A model generated the notes under the pieces. The model ran no database searches. It was given only the letters and a program-made list of their open reading frames with translations, and was not told where the DNA came from. Source: DATGLE01 sp035294325 (GTDB taxonomy: Bacteria > Chloroflexota > Ktedonobacteria > Ktedonobacterales > Ktedonobacteraceae). Taken from it: a stretch of 46,183 nt of DNA. Each line of letters starts with the position of its first letter. Within the stretch, counting starts at the first letter, position 1. Positions 33,390 to 42,019 of this stretch are shown piece after piece. The stretch covers positions 1 through 46,183 of the forward strand of contig DATGLE010000228.1 in NCBI GenBank assembly GCA_035294325.1. Reading direction: 5' to 3'. The position numbers and the translations under genes were made by a program.

Positions 33390-34013
33390 TCAAGCGTGCG
33401 GCTCGCTGGCTCCGCCCTCGTTGAAGATTGGCAGAGCGCCGATGATATACTCGATGCCGGAAAAGACCGTCCAGACTGTGGCGAGAAGCATCATGATATC
33501 GGCCAGCAGCAGCAGGATCTCGGCGGGGGCCAGCGTCTCGCTGTTAAATGTGAGCATGGGTGGGAATAATGTGAGCAGGTGCGCCCCCAACCCTTTTGCC
33601 AGTAAAATGCCACCGATAGCGAGCAGGGTAATAAAGGTTTTCTGCTTGCCCCACTTGCCCGCCGGAATAACCGTTCCCTTCGCCGCTGCCATAGAGCGCA
33701 GGCCCGTTACCAGGAACTCGCGCGTGATAATAATGAGCACGATCCAGGCCGGCACCAGTGCTATCTGCACCATAGCAACCAGGATGGCCGAGACGAAGAC
33801 CTTATCGGCAGTCAGATCCAGGAAGACGCCGAAGGAGGAGACTACTTTGAGGCGCCGCGCCAGGTAGCCATCAAAAAAATCCGTAATTGAAGCGAGCACG
33901 AATACGAGCGTCGCTACCAGGAACGCCCAGGGCTGATCGACCAGCACCAGTATGAACACGATCACTGTGGCTACAAGTCGGCTCAGGCTCAGTAGATTTG
34001 GGAGATTACGCAT
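33390..34013 (-). CDS. pgsA: CDP-diacylglycerol--glycerol-3-phosphate 3-phosphatidyltransferase
   Basis: Makes phosphatidylglycerol phosphate in the membrane. 207 residues with about five spans. The CDP-alcohol phosphotransferase motif DG(x)2AR(x)8G(x)3D(x)3D is complete: DGYLAR begins near residue 48 and LDLTAD ends it. NLLSLSR at the N-terminus is also typical. Its position opposite plsY groups two steps of phospholipid synthesis. Confidence 0.93.
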   Translation of the reverse strand: MRNLPNLLSLSRLVATVIVFILVLVDQPWAFLVATLVFVLASITDFFDGYLARRLKVVSSFGVFLDLTADKVFVSAILVAMVQIALVPAWIVLIIITREFLVTGLRSMAAAKGTVIPAGKWGKQKTFITLLAIGGILLAKGLGAHLLTLFPPMLTFNSETLAPAEILLLLADIMMLLATVWTVFSGIEYIIGALPIFNEGGASEPHA

Positions 34014-34327
34014 GATTATTCCTCGTATATCAAGCGACCACTGCCAGGCGGTGAACGCGGAGCGCAGCCCGGATTCAAGCCTTCTTTACCTTACCGCCCG
34101 TGGCCGCTAGAGATGTATTTCCGGTTTGAACGGTCTGGACGCACATAACGAAAGGATTTGCGCTCAGTACTACCATTATAAGCGAATGCACGCTGCTTGT
34201 ATAGTTGGTAATAGCCGGGGCGTGGCGGTGCGATCCACCGCGCCTGAAAGCGCTCTACGGGTGCAGGGAGGCGCGATGGATCGCGCGCCTGCGCACATCT
34301 ATCGTATTCGGGGGAATTGTCAGGGTG
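34014..34327. other. 314-base gap with a hairpin after the response regulator gene
   Basis: No gene. 34230-34245 pairs with 34269-34284 (16-base arms, one mismatch, 23-base loop), 44 bases past the response regulator stop on the minus strand. It is a plausible terminator despite lacking a U tract. The remainder probably holds the pgsA promoter, but no box stands out. Confidence 0.5.
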
Positions 34328-34996
34328 TCATGAGCGCAGGGTAATCAGGCCGCGTTGGGCCGCCAGCGAAACGGCCTCCGTGCGATTGGTCGCGCCCAGC
34401 TTGCTCATGATCGAACTGACGTGAAATTTCGCGGTGCGCTCGCTGATGACCAGGTGGGCGGCGATGACCTTATTGGGCATGCCCTGGGCCAGCAGGCGCA
34501 GAACCTCAAGCTCGCGTTCGGTGAGTTCTTCCACGGGTGGGGTCTGGTAGAGCCGGGAGGGGCCATCGCCCCCTGGCTGCTGGCCGACGTGGCGCAGCAA
34601 CTTTGAAGCGATAACGGGCTGGAGCAGCGAACCGCCGCGCATGGCTACGCGAATGGCATTGAAGATATCTTCGCGCGGCGCGTTCTTGAGCAGGTATCCA
34701 TCCGCGCCAGCCTGAATAGCATGCACGATGCGCTCATCGTCGTCGAAGGCTGTGAAGACAATGACGCGGGGGACGCGAGCCTGGTGGCGCAGGTGCCGGA
34801 TCGTCTCCACGCCATCCATCACCGGCATCTCCAGGTCGAGCAGAACGATGTCGGGGCGAAGCTCCGTCGTCAGACGCACAACTTCATCGCCATTCGCGCA
34901 CTCCGCAATGACCTCGAAATCGGCCTGCGTCTCCAACAGTGCGCGCAGGCCCTCGCGCACGATAGGATGATCGTCGGCGAGGATAATGCGAACCAT
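34328..34996 (-). CDS. NarL/LuxR-family response regulator
   Basis: 222 residues. Receiver domain: acidic pocket DDH at 8-10, phospho-Asp in IVLLDLEMP near 53, and T in VFTAF near 82. LuxR-type HTH: LTERELEVLRLLAQGMPNKVIAAHLVISERTAKFHVSSIMSKLGATNRTEAV near 155-206. The ATG at 34996 has GAAAGG upstream; a GTG at 35008 would overlap that site. It lies 19 bases after the kinase gene, so the pair is co-transcribed. Confidence 0.93.
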   Translation of the reverse strand: MVRIILADDHPIVREGLRALLETQADFEVIAECANGDEVVRLTTELRPDIVLLDLEMPVMDGVETIRHLRHQARVPRVIVFTAFDDDERIVHAIQAGADGYLLKNAPREDIFNAIRVAMRGGSLLQPVIASKLLRHVGQQPGGDGPSRLYQTPPVEELTERELEVLRLLAQGMPNKVIAAHLVISERTAKFHVSSIMSKLGATNRTEAVSLAAQRGLITLRS

Positions 34997-35015
34997 AAAG
35001 CTGCACACCTTTCAT

Positions 35016-36245
35016 TCAAAATGGCACAGAGATATAGAGGCAGGTGCCCGCCCCTTCCTCGCTCTGGATGCAGAGATCGCCACCGAGCAGCTTGACGCGC
35101 TCGATCATGCCGGTCAGCCCGAAATGCCCGTCGCGGCCACGCTGCATAAGCGAATCGGCGTCGAAGCCGCGCCCGTCATCCTGAATCACCAGGTAGACAT
35201 GCGTCTCATCGGCGGTCAGCGTCATCTCGACGGATTGCGCCGCCGCGTGTTTGCGCACGTTCGCCAGCGCCTCCTGTGCGACGCGATAGAGGCCGGCCTC
35301 GATGCGAGCGGGCAGGGGTGGGAAATCCGGTGAGGGCGTATAAGTATATTGCACGACGGGCATCGCCTCGCCCTTATCGGGCTGCTGGTAGGCGGTAATT
35401 TCGCTGGCGATCAGAGCAGAAAGCGCTTCGGGCAGCGTATGATTCTGGAGAGGAGCGGCGCGCAGGTCCATTACAGAGCGCCGCGCCTCCTCAAGATTGC
35501 TGCGCGCGAGGCTCAGCGCGCGCTGGATCGCCTCATGCGCGCGCTGCGGACGCTTCCCGGCCAGTGCATCGGCCGTCTCCAGGTGCAGTGTGATCGCGGC
35601 GAGTCCCTGGGCCAGCGTATCGTGAATTTCGCGTGCCAGCCGGTTGCGCTCCTCAATTGTTGCCAGCCGGGTCGCGGCTCGTGTGTGCTGCGCGGAGAGG
35701 CGCGCGCGCTGCAAAGCCAGGCCGATCTGGTCGCTGATGATATGCAGCAGTTGTAATTCTTCCTCTTGCAGTTCGCGCCAGTCCTCGCTGGCGACATTCA
35801 GGACGCCGAGCAGCTTATCTCCGGCATAGATGGGTACGCTGGCATGAAAACGCAGGCCCAGCGCGGAGGGATCGCTATCGCGCTCGGCGTTCTTCAAGCG
35901 GCTACAGCGCAGCACATTGATATTGGCCGCATCCTCCTCGCCGCCGCTCAGGAAGGTGTCGAGGCACTGGCAGGAACCGGTCATGCGCTGCGGATGGTCC
36001 CCGAGGTAGGGTGGCAGCGCTTTGGACGCTGCCAGGTAGGGAGATCCCTGCTCATCGAGCAGCCATACCCAGCCAGTGCGCAGGCCGAGCAGTTCCGTTA
36101 CGCGTGCCAGAACGTCCTGTAGTGCTTCGTGGACATCGACTTTATGGTTGAGGTAGCCGGCAATATCATAGAGAATCGCGAGAGCGCGATTCTTGCGTAG
36201 CAGCGATATGCTCTCCTCTAGCTGATCTTCGGGCTGTATTTGCAT
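35016..36245 (-). CDS. Cytoplasmic GAF-domain sensor histidine kinase, NarX/DegS type
   Basis: 409 residues with no transmembrane segment. A GAF domain is at about 38-180. The HisKA_3 dimerisation helix has the phospho-His in RNRLAREIHDTLAQGL near 206. HATPase_c has AQEALANVRKHAAA near 321 (N box), DDGRGFD near 349 and GLTGMIERVKLLGG near 370. Three Cys in the GAF region (SCQC near 92-95, and one in LRCSR) may bind a cofactor. A -10 TATAAT (complement of 36285-36290) lies upstream. Partner regulator follows in the operon. Confidence 0.9.
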   Translation of the reverse strand: MQIQPEDQLEESISLLRKNRALAILYDIAGYLNHKVDVHEALQDVLARVTELLGLRTGWVWLLDEQGSPYLAASKALPPYLGDHPQRMTGSCQCLDTFLSGGEEDAANINVLRCSRLKNAERDSDPSALGLRFHASVPIYAGDKLLGVLNVASEDWRELQEEELQLLHIISDQIGLALQRARLSAQHTRAATRLATIEERNRLAREIHDTLAQGLAAITLHLETADALAGKRPQRAHEAIQRALSLARSNLEEARRSVMDLRAAPLQNHTLPEALSALIASEITAYQQPDKGEAMPVVQYTYTPSPDFPPLPARIEAGLYRVAQEALANVRKHAAAQSVEMTLTADETHVYLVIQDDGRGFDADSLMQRGRDGHFGLTGMIERVKLLGGDLCIQSEEGAGTCLYISVPF

Positions 36246-36334
36246 AGTTCTTTGTATACATTGTTGGATAGACTGTCGCCTCCCATTATAACACGCATCG
36301 CGGTTTCGTCGCTCTCAGTGGGTCAGGGAGGCGC

Positions 36335-36363
36335 TTGTCTCTTTCACCTTCTTCCTGTATCAT
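36335..36363 (+). promoter_or_regulatory. Promoter of the BmpA-type ABC operon
   Basis: TTGTCT at 36335-36340, 17-base spacer, TATCAT at 36358-36363, 66 bases before the first permease ATG. No purine riboswitch pattern is seen in the leader. Confidence 0.6.
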
Positions 36364-36429
36364 AGAAGTCAAATATTTTCAGCGAGAGCGGTTTTGCCAG
36401 CCGCTGCCTGCACATCAGGGAGGTGCCAT

Positions 36430-37764
36430 ATGGCTGTGCCAACAGTGCAACCCCGGTCCCCCGAACCACGCCCTGAGTTCTGGCTCCTGGCCTGGGCGCG
36501 TAAGCTCGGTAACTCGCTTGGCCGCCCGGTCTTCGCCGTCGTCCTCTCGATGATCGCCGGAGCCATTGTGATTATGATCAGCCCCGGCGGCTCGCCCGGC
36601 GCTGCTGCCAGCGCCTATCAAACGCTTTTTCAGGGTTCGTTCGGTGATCCGCAGAGCATATCGTTCACCCTGGTCAGAGTCGGGCCACTCATCCTGACCG
36701 GCCTGGGTGTGGCGATAGCTTTCCGTGCGGGACTATTCAATATTGGCGCCGAGGGCCAGCTCGCGATAGGGGCAATGGTCGCCGGGATGATTGCTTTCAA
36801 AGAGCCACACTGGCCCGCATGGGCGCTTATTCCGCTCATGCTCATTGCCAGCATCATCGCCGGTGCCATATGGGGCGGTATCGCCGGCTGGCTCAAAGCG
36901 TGGCGTGGTGCCCACGAAGTCGTGACGACGATCATGCTCAACTGGATCGCTTTTTATCTCACCGATTATCTCATCGATGGCCCCTTCAAGGCGCCCAGCC
37001 AGGCCACACAGACGCCTCCGCTGCCGGCGCAGGCCACGCTTCCCCGCATCTCTACCGCCTATGACCAGTTGCTCGGCGGCTTTTTGCCACGCATCGATCC
37101 CAACGCCTATAACCTGGATGTTGGCTTCTTGCTGGCCCTGCTGGCCCTGGTTGTTTACTGGTTTATTACCGCGCGCACAACCTTTGGCTACGAGTTGCGC
37201 GTGATCGGGCAGAATCCCAAAGCGGCTCGCTATGCCGGCATTCGCACCGGACGCAACATCTTCCTGGTCATGGCGATTTCGGGAGCCTTCTCCGGCCTGG
37301 CCGGGGCGATCCACCTGATGGGGCAATTTCCCTATACGCTGATCGCTACGACTTTCAGCATCGATCCCACCGGCTTCGATGCCATTGCTGTTTCGCTGCT
37401 GGGGCGAACAACTGCCATAGGGGTGCTGCTCGCTTCGCTCTTTTTCGGCGGTCTGCGTCAGGGCGGCTATCTCATGCAACTGAACGCCAATATACCGGGC
37501 GACCTCGTGTATATCATCCAGGCTCTGGTGCTCTTCTGCATCGCCGCCGAGTTCCTGCCGGCTATCCAGCGTGCCCTGCCTGCCTGGATGAGTTTTAGCA
37601 GGAGACCGGCGCTGGCGACCGGTATCAAAGGGCCAACCGTCATAGACCTGCCGCATGAGGGGGCCGCTTCCTCGAATGGAGAGCCTGTGCCCGTGGAAGG
37701 TGATGCTGCGGCCACCGACTCCGCGACAGTTGAGCGACACTCTGAGCGGGTAGAGGAGGATTAA
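36430..37764 (+). CDS. BmpA-type (nucleoside) ABC transporter permease 1
   Basis: 444-residue BPD_transp_2 permease with about ten spans, related to the YufP/NupP-type permeases for nucleosides. Marks: FRAGLFNIGAEGQL near 98-111 and YELRVIGQNPKAARYAGI near 254-271. GGGAGG six bases upstream sets this ATG; a GTG-type extension to 36394 is not supported. A hydrophilic tail of about 50 residues follows the last span. It is the first gene of permease-permease-ATPase. Confidence 0.9.
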   Translation: MAVPTVQPRSPEPRPEFWLLAWARKLGNSLGRPVFAVVLSMIAGAIVIMISPGGSPGAAASAYQTLFQGSFGDPQSISFTLVRVGPLILTGLGVAIAFRAGLFNIGAEGQLAIGAMVAGMIAFKEPHWPAWALIPLMLIASIIAGAIWGGIAGWLKAWRGAHEVVTTIMLNWIAFYLTDYLIDGPFKAPSQATQTPPLPAQATLPRISTAYDQLLGGFLPRIDPNAYNLDVGFLLALLALVVYWFITARTTFGYELRVIGQNPKAARYAGIRTGRNIFLVMAISGAFSGLAGAIHLMGQFPYTLIATTFSIDPTGFDAIAVSLLGRTTAIGVLLASLFFGGLRQGGYLMQLNANIPGDLVYIIQALVLFCIAAEFLPAIQRALPAWMSFSRRPALATGIKGPTVIDLPHEGAASSNGEPVPVEGDAAATDSATVERHSERVEED

Positions 37765-37766
37765 CC

Positions 37767-38714
37767 ATGTTCTGGCACATATTCCTGCGCGTCATCTCCT
37801 CCAGTGATCTCTGGGCGGCTACGCTCCAGTTCACGGCTCTGCTCCTGCTTCCGGCGCTCGGCGGCGTGATCTCCGAACGCAGCGGCGTCATCAATATCGC
37901 GATGGAGGGGATGATGCTGGTAGGGGCCTACGCCGGCGTTATGGGTGCCAAAGCGACGGGCAGTGTTGTCGGTGGGGTGCTGATAGCCATCATTGCCGGT
38001 TCGCTGCTGGCTCTCGTGCATGCCATCGTCTCCGTCAACTTCAAAGCCGACCAGATCATCAGCGGCATCGCCATCAATCTCGCGGCTCTGGGGTTGACAA
38101 ACTATCTGCTGCCCCTCCAGACCGGCGGTCAGGGTGTGCCCTCGCTGGGCAACAACCTGCGCCTGCTCAATATATCGCTGGGGCCTATCTCGAACATTCC
38201 CTTTATTGGTCCCGTCTTCTTCCAGCAGAACATCGTCTTTTATGTTGCCGCACTGATCCTGCTGGGCATCCATTTCCTGCTCTTCCACACCAATGCCGGC
38301 CTGCGTATCAGAGCGGTGGGCGAGCATCCACAGGCCGCCGATACAGCCGGTGTGAATGTGCAACTGGTGCGCTATATGTGCGTGATCGGCAGTGGCGCGC
38401 TCTCCGGGCTGGCCGGCGCCTTTCTCTCGATGGGTATTGCCGGCATTTTCAATTCGGACATGACAGCAGGAGCAGGCTTCATTGCCCTGGCGGCGATGAT
38501 CTTCGGCAAATATACACCCTTCGGCACGGCGGGTGCCTGCTTCATCTTCGGACTGGGCGAGGCTTTGAGCGTGCGTATGCAGGATACGGGCATCAGCCCC
38601 AACCTGCTCAGCACGCTGCCCTATATCATCACGCTGATCGCACTGGTCGGACTGGTCGGACGCACGGTAGCTCCCGCCGCCGATGGCATCCCGTATGAGC
38701 CAGGAGGGGAATAA
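37767..38714 (+). CDS. BmpA-type (nucleoside) ABC transporter permease 2
   Basis: 315 residues, partner of the preceding permease (YufQ/NupQ-like). SERSGVINIAMEGMMLVGAYAG near 37-58 and GLRIRAVGEHPQAADTAGV near 176-194 are the family marks. It starts two bases after the previous stop, so the two are translationally coupled. Confidence 0.92.
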   Translation: MFWHIFLRVISSSDLWAATLQFTALLLLPALGGVISERSGVINIAMEGMMLVGAYAGVMGAKATGSVVGGVLIAIIAGSLLALVHAIVSVNFKADQIISGIAINLAALGLTNYLLPLQTGGQGVPSLGNNLRLLNISLGPISNIPFIGPVFFQQNIVFYVAALILLGIHFLLFHTNAGLRIRAVGEHPQAADTAGVNVQLVRYMCVIGSGALSGLAGAFLSMGIAGIFNSDMTAGAGFIALAAMIFGKYTPFGTAGACFIFGLGEALSVRMQDTGISPNLLSTLPYIITLIALVGLVGRTVAPAADGIPYEPGGE

Positions 38715-38717
38715 TCG

Positions 38718-40325
38718 ATGCAAGAAAGTACGCTTGTCAGCCCGGATGAACAGCACGCCGCTCCTCTCGCCGTAGAGATGCGCGCTATATGCAAGGCGTG
38801 GCCGGGCGTCGTCGCCAACGATCACGTCAATCTCGCTGTGCGCAAAGGCGAGATCCATGCCGTGGTGGGTGAGAATGGCGCGGGCAAAACGACGCTCATG
38901 AATATCCTCTACGGCCTGCTGCGTCCCGATAGCGGCGAGATCTTCGTCAACGGCCAGCAGGTCCACCTCAGCGGACCGCGCGACGCTATTCGCCTGGGCA
39001 TTGGCATGGTTCACCAGCACTTCATGCTCATCCCGCCGCTGACGGTGGCTGAGAATATCATCCTGGGCAGCGAGCCGGGCGGCGTCTGGAACGTGCTCGA
39101 TACGCGGAAGGCGCGGGACCATATCATGACGCTGAGCCAGCAATATGGCCTGCCAATCAATCCCGATGCGCGCATCGCCGATCTCTCCGTTGGCCTCCAG
39201 CAGCGCGTCGAGATCCTGAAAATGCTCTCACGCGGCGCCGATATCCTGATTATGGATGAACCTACCGCTGTGCTGCGGCCCCAGGAAGCCACTGAACTCT
39301 TCGCGGTACTGCGTAAGCTGGTACAGGAGGGCAAAACGGTTATCTTCATCTCGCACAAGCTGCGCGAGGTGCTGGAACTGACCGATAGAATCACGGTGCT
39401 GCGGCGTGGCAAAAACGCGGGCGAGCTGGTCACGCGCGAGACGAACCAGGCCGAGATCGCGCGCCTGATGGTGGGGCGCGAGGTGCTGCTGCGCGTCAAT
39501 AAGACGCCGGCGAAACCCGGTCCAGTGGTGCTGCACGTCGAGAACCTGCATGCGCTCTCCGATCTCGACCTGGAGGTGCTGCACGGTGTCAGCTTCGATG
39601 TCCATGCGGGGGAGATTCTGGGCGTCGCGGGCGTTGAGGGCAACGGGCAGTCGGAGCTGGTCGAGGCGCTGACCGGCATGCGCAAGGTGACGGAGGGCAA
39701 GGTAACGATTACGCCGATCAAAGACGGGCTGCCGGGTGAGACCTGCGATATCACCCACCTGGATGCGCGCAGCACACGCAAGATGGGGCTGGCGCATATC
39801 CCGGAGGACCGGCGCGGCAGCGGCCTGGTGCTGCCGGAGTCTATCGAAGATAACAGCATTCTGGGGCGGCAGCGCTGGCCGGAGTTTTCGTGGCGCGGCC
39901 TGGTGCTGCTGCTGTCGAAGATCACAGAGTGGGCCAGGAGGCTGATCGCCGATTTCGATGTGCGCACCCCTTCGGCGACTGTGCCAGTGCGCGCGCTCTC
40001 TGGCGGCAACCAGCAGAAAGTGATTATCGCGCGCGAACTGGCCTGCAACCCGGTAGCGCTGGTGGCCTCGCAGCCGACGCGCGGTGTCGATATCGGCGCC
40101 ATCGAATTCATCCACCGGCGTCTGATCGAGCAGCGCGACGCAGGTAAAGCAGTGCTGCTCGTCTCCGCCGAACTTGACGAAATCCGCTCGCTCTCTGACC
40201 GTATCGCCGTGATGTACGAGGGCCAGATCGTCGATGTCGTCGGCCCCGACGCCACCGAAGAACAGCTCGGCATCTTGATGACCGGCGGGCATATCGAAAA
40301 GGGGAAAGAGGAGGGAGCACAATAG
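38718..40325 (+). CDS. BmpA-type ABC transporter duplicated ATPase
   Basis: 535 residues with two nucleotide-binding domains, like YufO/NupA and RbsA. First domain: Walker A GENGAGKTT near 51-59, signature LSVGLQQRVEI near 157, Walker B ILIMDEPT near 177. Second domain: degenerate Walker A region GVEGNGQSE near 305, signature LSGGNQQKVIIARE near 427, and Walker B replaced by VASQPTRGVD near 449, as usual in this family. It starts three bases after permease 2. No Bmp/Med substrate-binding gene is next to it; the following gene is a different lipoprotein. Confidence 0.92.
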   Translation: MQESTLVSPDEQHAAPLAVEMRAICKAWPGVVANDHVNLAVRKGEIHAVVGENGAGKTTLMNILYGLLRPDSGEIFVNGQQVHLSGPRDAIRLGIGMVHQHFMLIPPLTVAENIILGSEPGGVWNVLDTRKARDHIMTLSQQYGLPINPDARIADLSVGLQQRVEILKMLSRGADILIMDEPTAVLRPQEATELFAVLRKLVQEGKTVIFISHKLREVLELTDRITVLRRGKNAGELVTRETNQAEIARLMVGREVLLRVNKTPAKPGPVVLHVENLHALSDLDLEVLHGVSFDVHAGEILGVAGVEGNGQSELVEALTGMRKVTEGKVTITPIKDGLPGETCDITHLDARSTRKMGLAHIPEDRRGSGLVLPESIEDNSILGRQRWPEFSWRGLVLLLSKITEWARRLIADFDVRTPSATVPVRALSGGNQQKVIIARELACNPVALVASQPTRGVDIGAIEFIHRRLIEQRDAGKAVLLVSAELDEIRSLSDRIAVMYEGQIVDVVGPDATEEQLGILMTGGHIEKGKEEGAQ

Positions 40326-40354
40326 TGGAGTGGGCGCAGAGGTGTGGGATCGCG

Positions 40355-40517
40355 GGAGGGGCGCGGTGCCGCCGTGGACATGCAAGCCCGATCATAGAAC
40401 GGCGGCGCAAGCCCGCCCGGTCTCCAAAAACGAATGGTGGGTGCAAGAAATCCGCGCGGGCTTGCGCCGCAGGCCAGTCACGGTGCGTTGCCCAGAACGG
40501 CGGCGCTGCGCCCCTAC
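40355..40517. repeat. Dispersed inverted repeat family 2, copy 2
   Basis: Outer ends are GAGGGGCGCGGTGCCGCC on the left and GGCGGCGCTGCGCCCCTAC on the right. An inner perfect 15-bp inverted repeat pairs 40402-40416 with 40456-40470. The right half matches copy 1 at 3290-3344 at roughly three positions in four. It fills most of the 250 bases between the ATPase stop and the lipoprotein. Confidence 0.75.
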
Positions 40518-40576
40518 AGCGGCGGCATCACTCCTTCTTGCCAGACCATATTAATCTGTTGCCCGCTATCATCTCA

Positions 40577-41116
40577 ATGTTTCTGCTTATCCTCCCGGCC
40601 TGCTCGGCGGGAGGAACGGCGGTCACGCCCGGCAATACGGGAGGGGCGCCGGTGCGTCAGGCCGGAACGCCCCCACCGGTGAACGATAGCAGCAGCGCCA
40701 GCTTCACCATTGATGGCGCGCTGCACGGTTCCTACACCATCAAAGCCACGCCGCCGACCTCCAAACTGCGCCACGGCCATAAAGAATTCACCATCTTTCT
40801 CACCGGCGGCGGCAATGTCTTCTGGATCGTTTTCTACGGCTATACCGGCCCCGGACGCTATATCCTTGAAGCGGGCATCAACGGCGGCGATGTCAGGATC
40901 GCTCTGAACAATGCCGCGTCCTGGGACCTGACCATGAATCCACATGCCACCTGCTCGCTGCTGGTCGCCAGCGACACGCCCACTCAGGAGGCTGGTCTTG
41001 ATAGAATGCAGGGCAGCTTTTCCTGCCCGGCGCTCCTCTCCAGCAATCCACGCATGCCGGAAAAACCAATATCTGCGTCCGGGCGCTTCGATATCGCCAT
41101 TATCGTCGAAAGTTAA
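40577..41116 (+). CDS. Putative secreted lipoprotein
   Basis: 179 residues from ATG 40577. MFLLILPAC gives a lipobox-like LPAC with Cys at residue 9, followed by a Gly/Thr/Pro linker and a beta-rich domain. The hydrophobic part is too short and lacks basic residues, so a start further up (TTG at 40559 or 40538) is possible. No ribosome binding site is clear, and the family 2 repeat ends only 60 bases upstream. No domain recognised. It might replace the missing binding protein of the ABC system, but nothing in the sequence shows this. Confidence 0.55.
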   Translation: MFLLILPACSAGGTAVTPGNTGGAPVRQAGTPPPVNDSSSASFTIDGALHGSYTIKATPPTSKLRHGHKEFTIFLTGGGNVFWIVFYGYTGPGRYILEAGINGGDVRIALNNAASWDLTMNPHATCSLLVASDTPTQEAGLDRMQGSFSCPALLSSNPRMPEKPISASGRFDIAIIVES

Positions 41117-41172
41117 GAGGGTATCCGGGCTGTGCGGGCGGCTTCGCCGCCCGCACAGCCCGGATACCCTCT
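41116..41172. terminator. Perfect 27-bp-arm hairpin after the lipoprotein gene
   Basis: Arms 41116-41142 and 41146-41172 are perfectly complementary, with a TTC loop. It begins at the stop codon of the lipoprotein gene. There is no U tract, so it may stabilise the 3' end rather than terminate. Confidence 0.8.
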
Positions 41173-41245
41173 AATCAAAGGAATCATTTCTTCTCCCCCG
41201 GTATGATAAAAGCACAGTCATGATGAGAAACCGGGAGGGCACTCT

Positions 41246-41953
41246 ATGGTCGACGACCTTTTTGCGGGTGGCGCCCACCTGCGTATTGCCGAGGAGCAGG
41301 CTGCCATCGATAACGAACGCCGCCGCATCGCGCGCGATATCCATGACGGCGCCGCGCAGCAGTTCACACACGTACTGCATAAGCTCGAACTGATCCAGCA
41401 TATTCTCGCCAGCGAGCCGCAGCCCTCGCACCGCGTTCCGCTCGCGCTTATGGAGGTCGAGCGAGCACAGAACATCTTGCAGGCCGGCCTGGCGGATCTG
41501 CGCTCCAGCATAGCCACGCTGCTGCCCGCGCAACTGGAAGGGCAGGATCTCGGCACCGCCTTACGGAAACTGCTCCAGGAATGCATACTTAACCATCCAG
41601 ACTTGAAGATGAGCGACAACCTTGACGCTCTACCACCGCTGCCATCCACCATGCAGGTTGTCGTCTTTCGCTTTGTGCAGGAGGCGCTCAATAATGCCTG
41701 TATACACGGACGGGCCACACATATCTCGATCAATGTGGAGCGACAACCGCATGCGCTGATGCTGGCAGTGAGCGATAACGGGGCCGGCTTTCAACCGCAG
41801 GCTGTATACACAGTGGGCAGAGCGAATGGCGGGCGGCATCTTGGATTGCGCGGGATGCGCGAGCGCATCGAGCAGGCAGGAGGAAACCTGGAGATTGAGA
41901 GCAGGCCAGGCGCGGGCACAACGGTGAGAGCGCGTTTCCCCCTCAATCTCTAA
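41246..41953 (+). CDS. Short NarL-type sensor histidine kinase without a sensor domain
   Basis: 235 residues. HisKA_3 has the phospho-His in RRRIARDIHDGAAQQF near 34, and HATPase_c has VQEALNNACIHG near 144, SDNGAGF near 173 and GLRGMRERIEQAGG near 196. Nothing precedes the dimerisation helix except about 20 residues, so input must come from a partner protein. GGGAGG is upstream. It converges with a response regulator gene, its likely partner. Confidence 0.88.
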   Translation: MVDDLFAGGAHLRIAEEQAAIDNERRRIARDIHDGAAQQFTHVLHKLELIQHILASEPQPSHRVPLALMEVERAQNILQAGLADLRSSIATLLPAQLEGQDLGTALRKLLQECILNHPDLKMSDNLDALPPLPSTMQVVVFRFVQEALNNACIHGRATHISINVERQPHALMLAVSDNGAGFQPQAVYTVGRANGGRHLGLRGMRERIEQAGGNLEIESRPGAGTTVRARFPLNL

Positions 41954-42019
41954 GGAAGTGGTACAGAAGGGATGGGAAGGAGCGGCGGCCTCTTCTCATC
42001 CCTTCTGTACTGCTTCCTC
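41954..42019. terminator. Shared terminator between convergent kinase and response regulator genes
   Basis: AGGAAGTGGTACAGAAGGGA at 41954 pairs with its near-complement ending at 42019 (two or three mismatches in 25), around a GC-rich loop. It lies directly between the two stops and includes the last base of the kinase reading frame's surroundings. Confidence 0.75.

Noticed and set aside
36364..36429. Purine riboswitch before the nucleoside-type transporter
   Set aside because: The leader is only 66 bases and lacks the conserved loop sequences.
36733..40385. Long minus-strand frames opposite the nucleoside ABC genes (36733-37740, 37761-39143, 39228-40385)
   Set aside because: The plus strand carries clear permease and ATPase motifs throughout; the opposite frames are low-complexity and rich in Arg, His and Gln.
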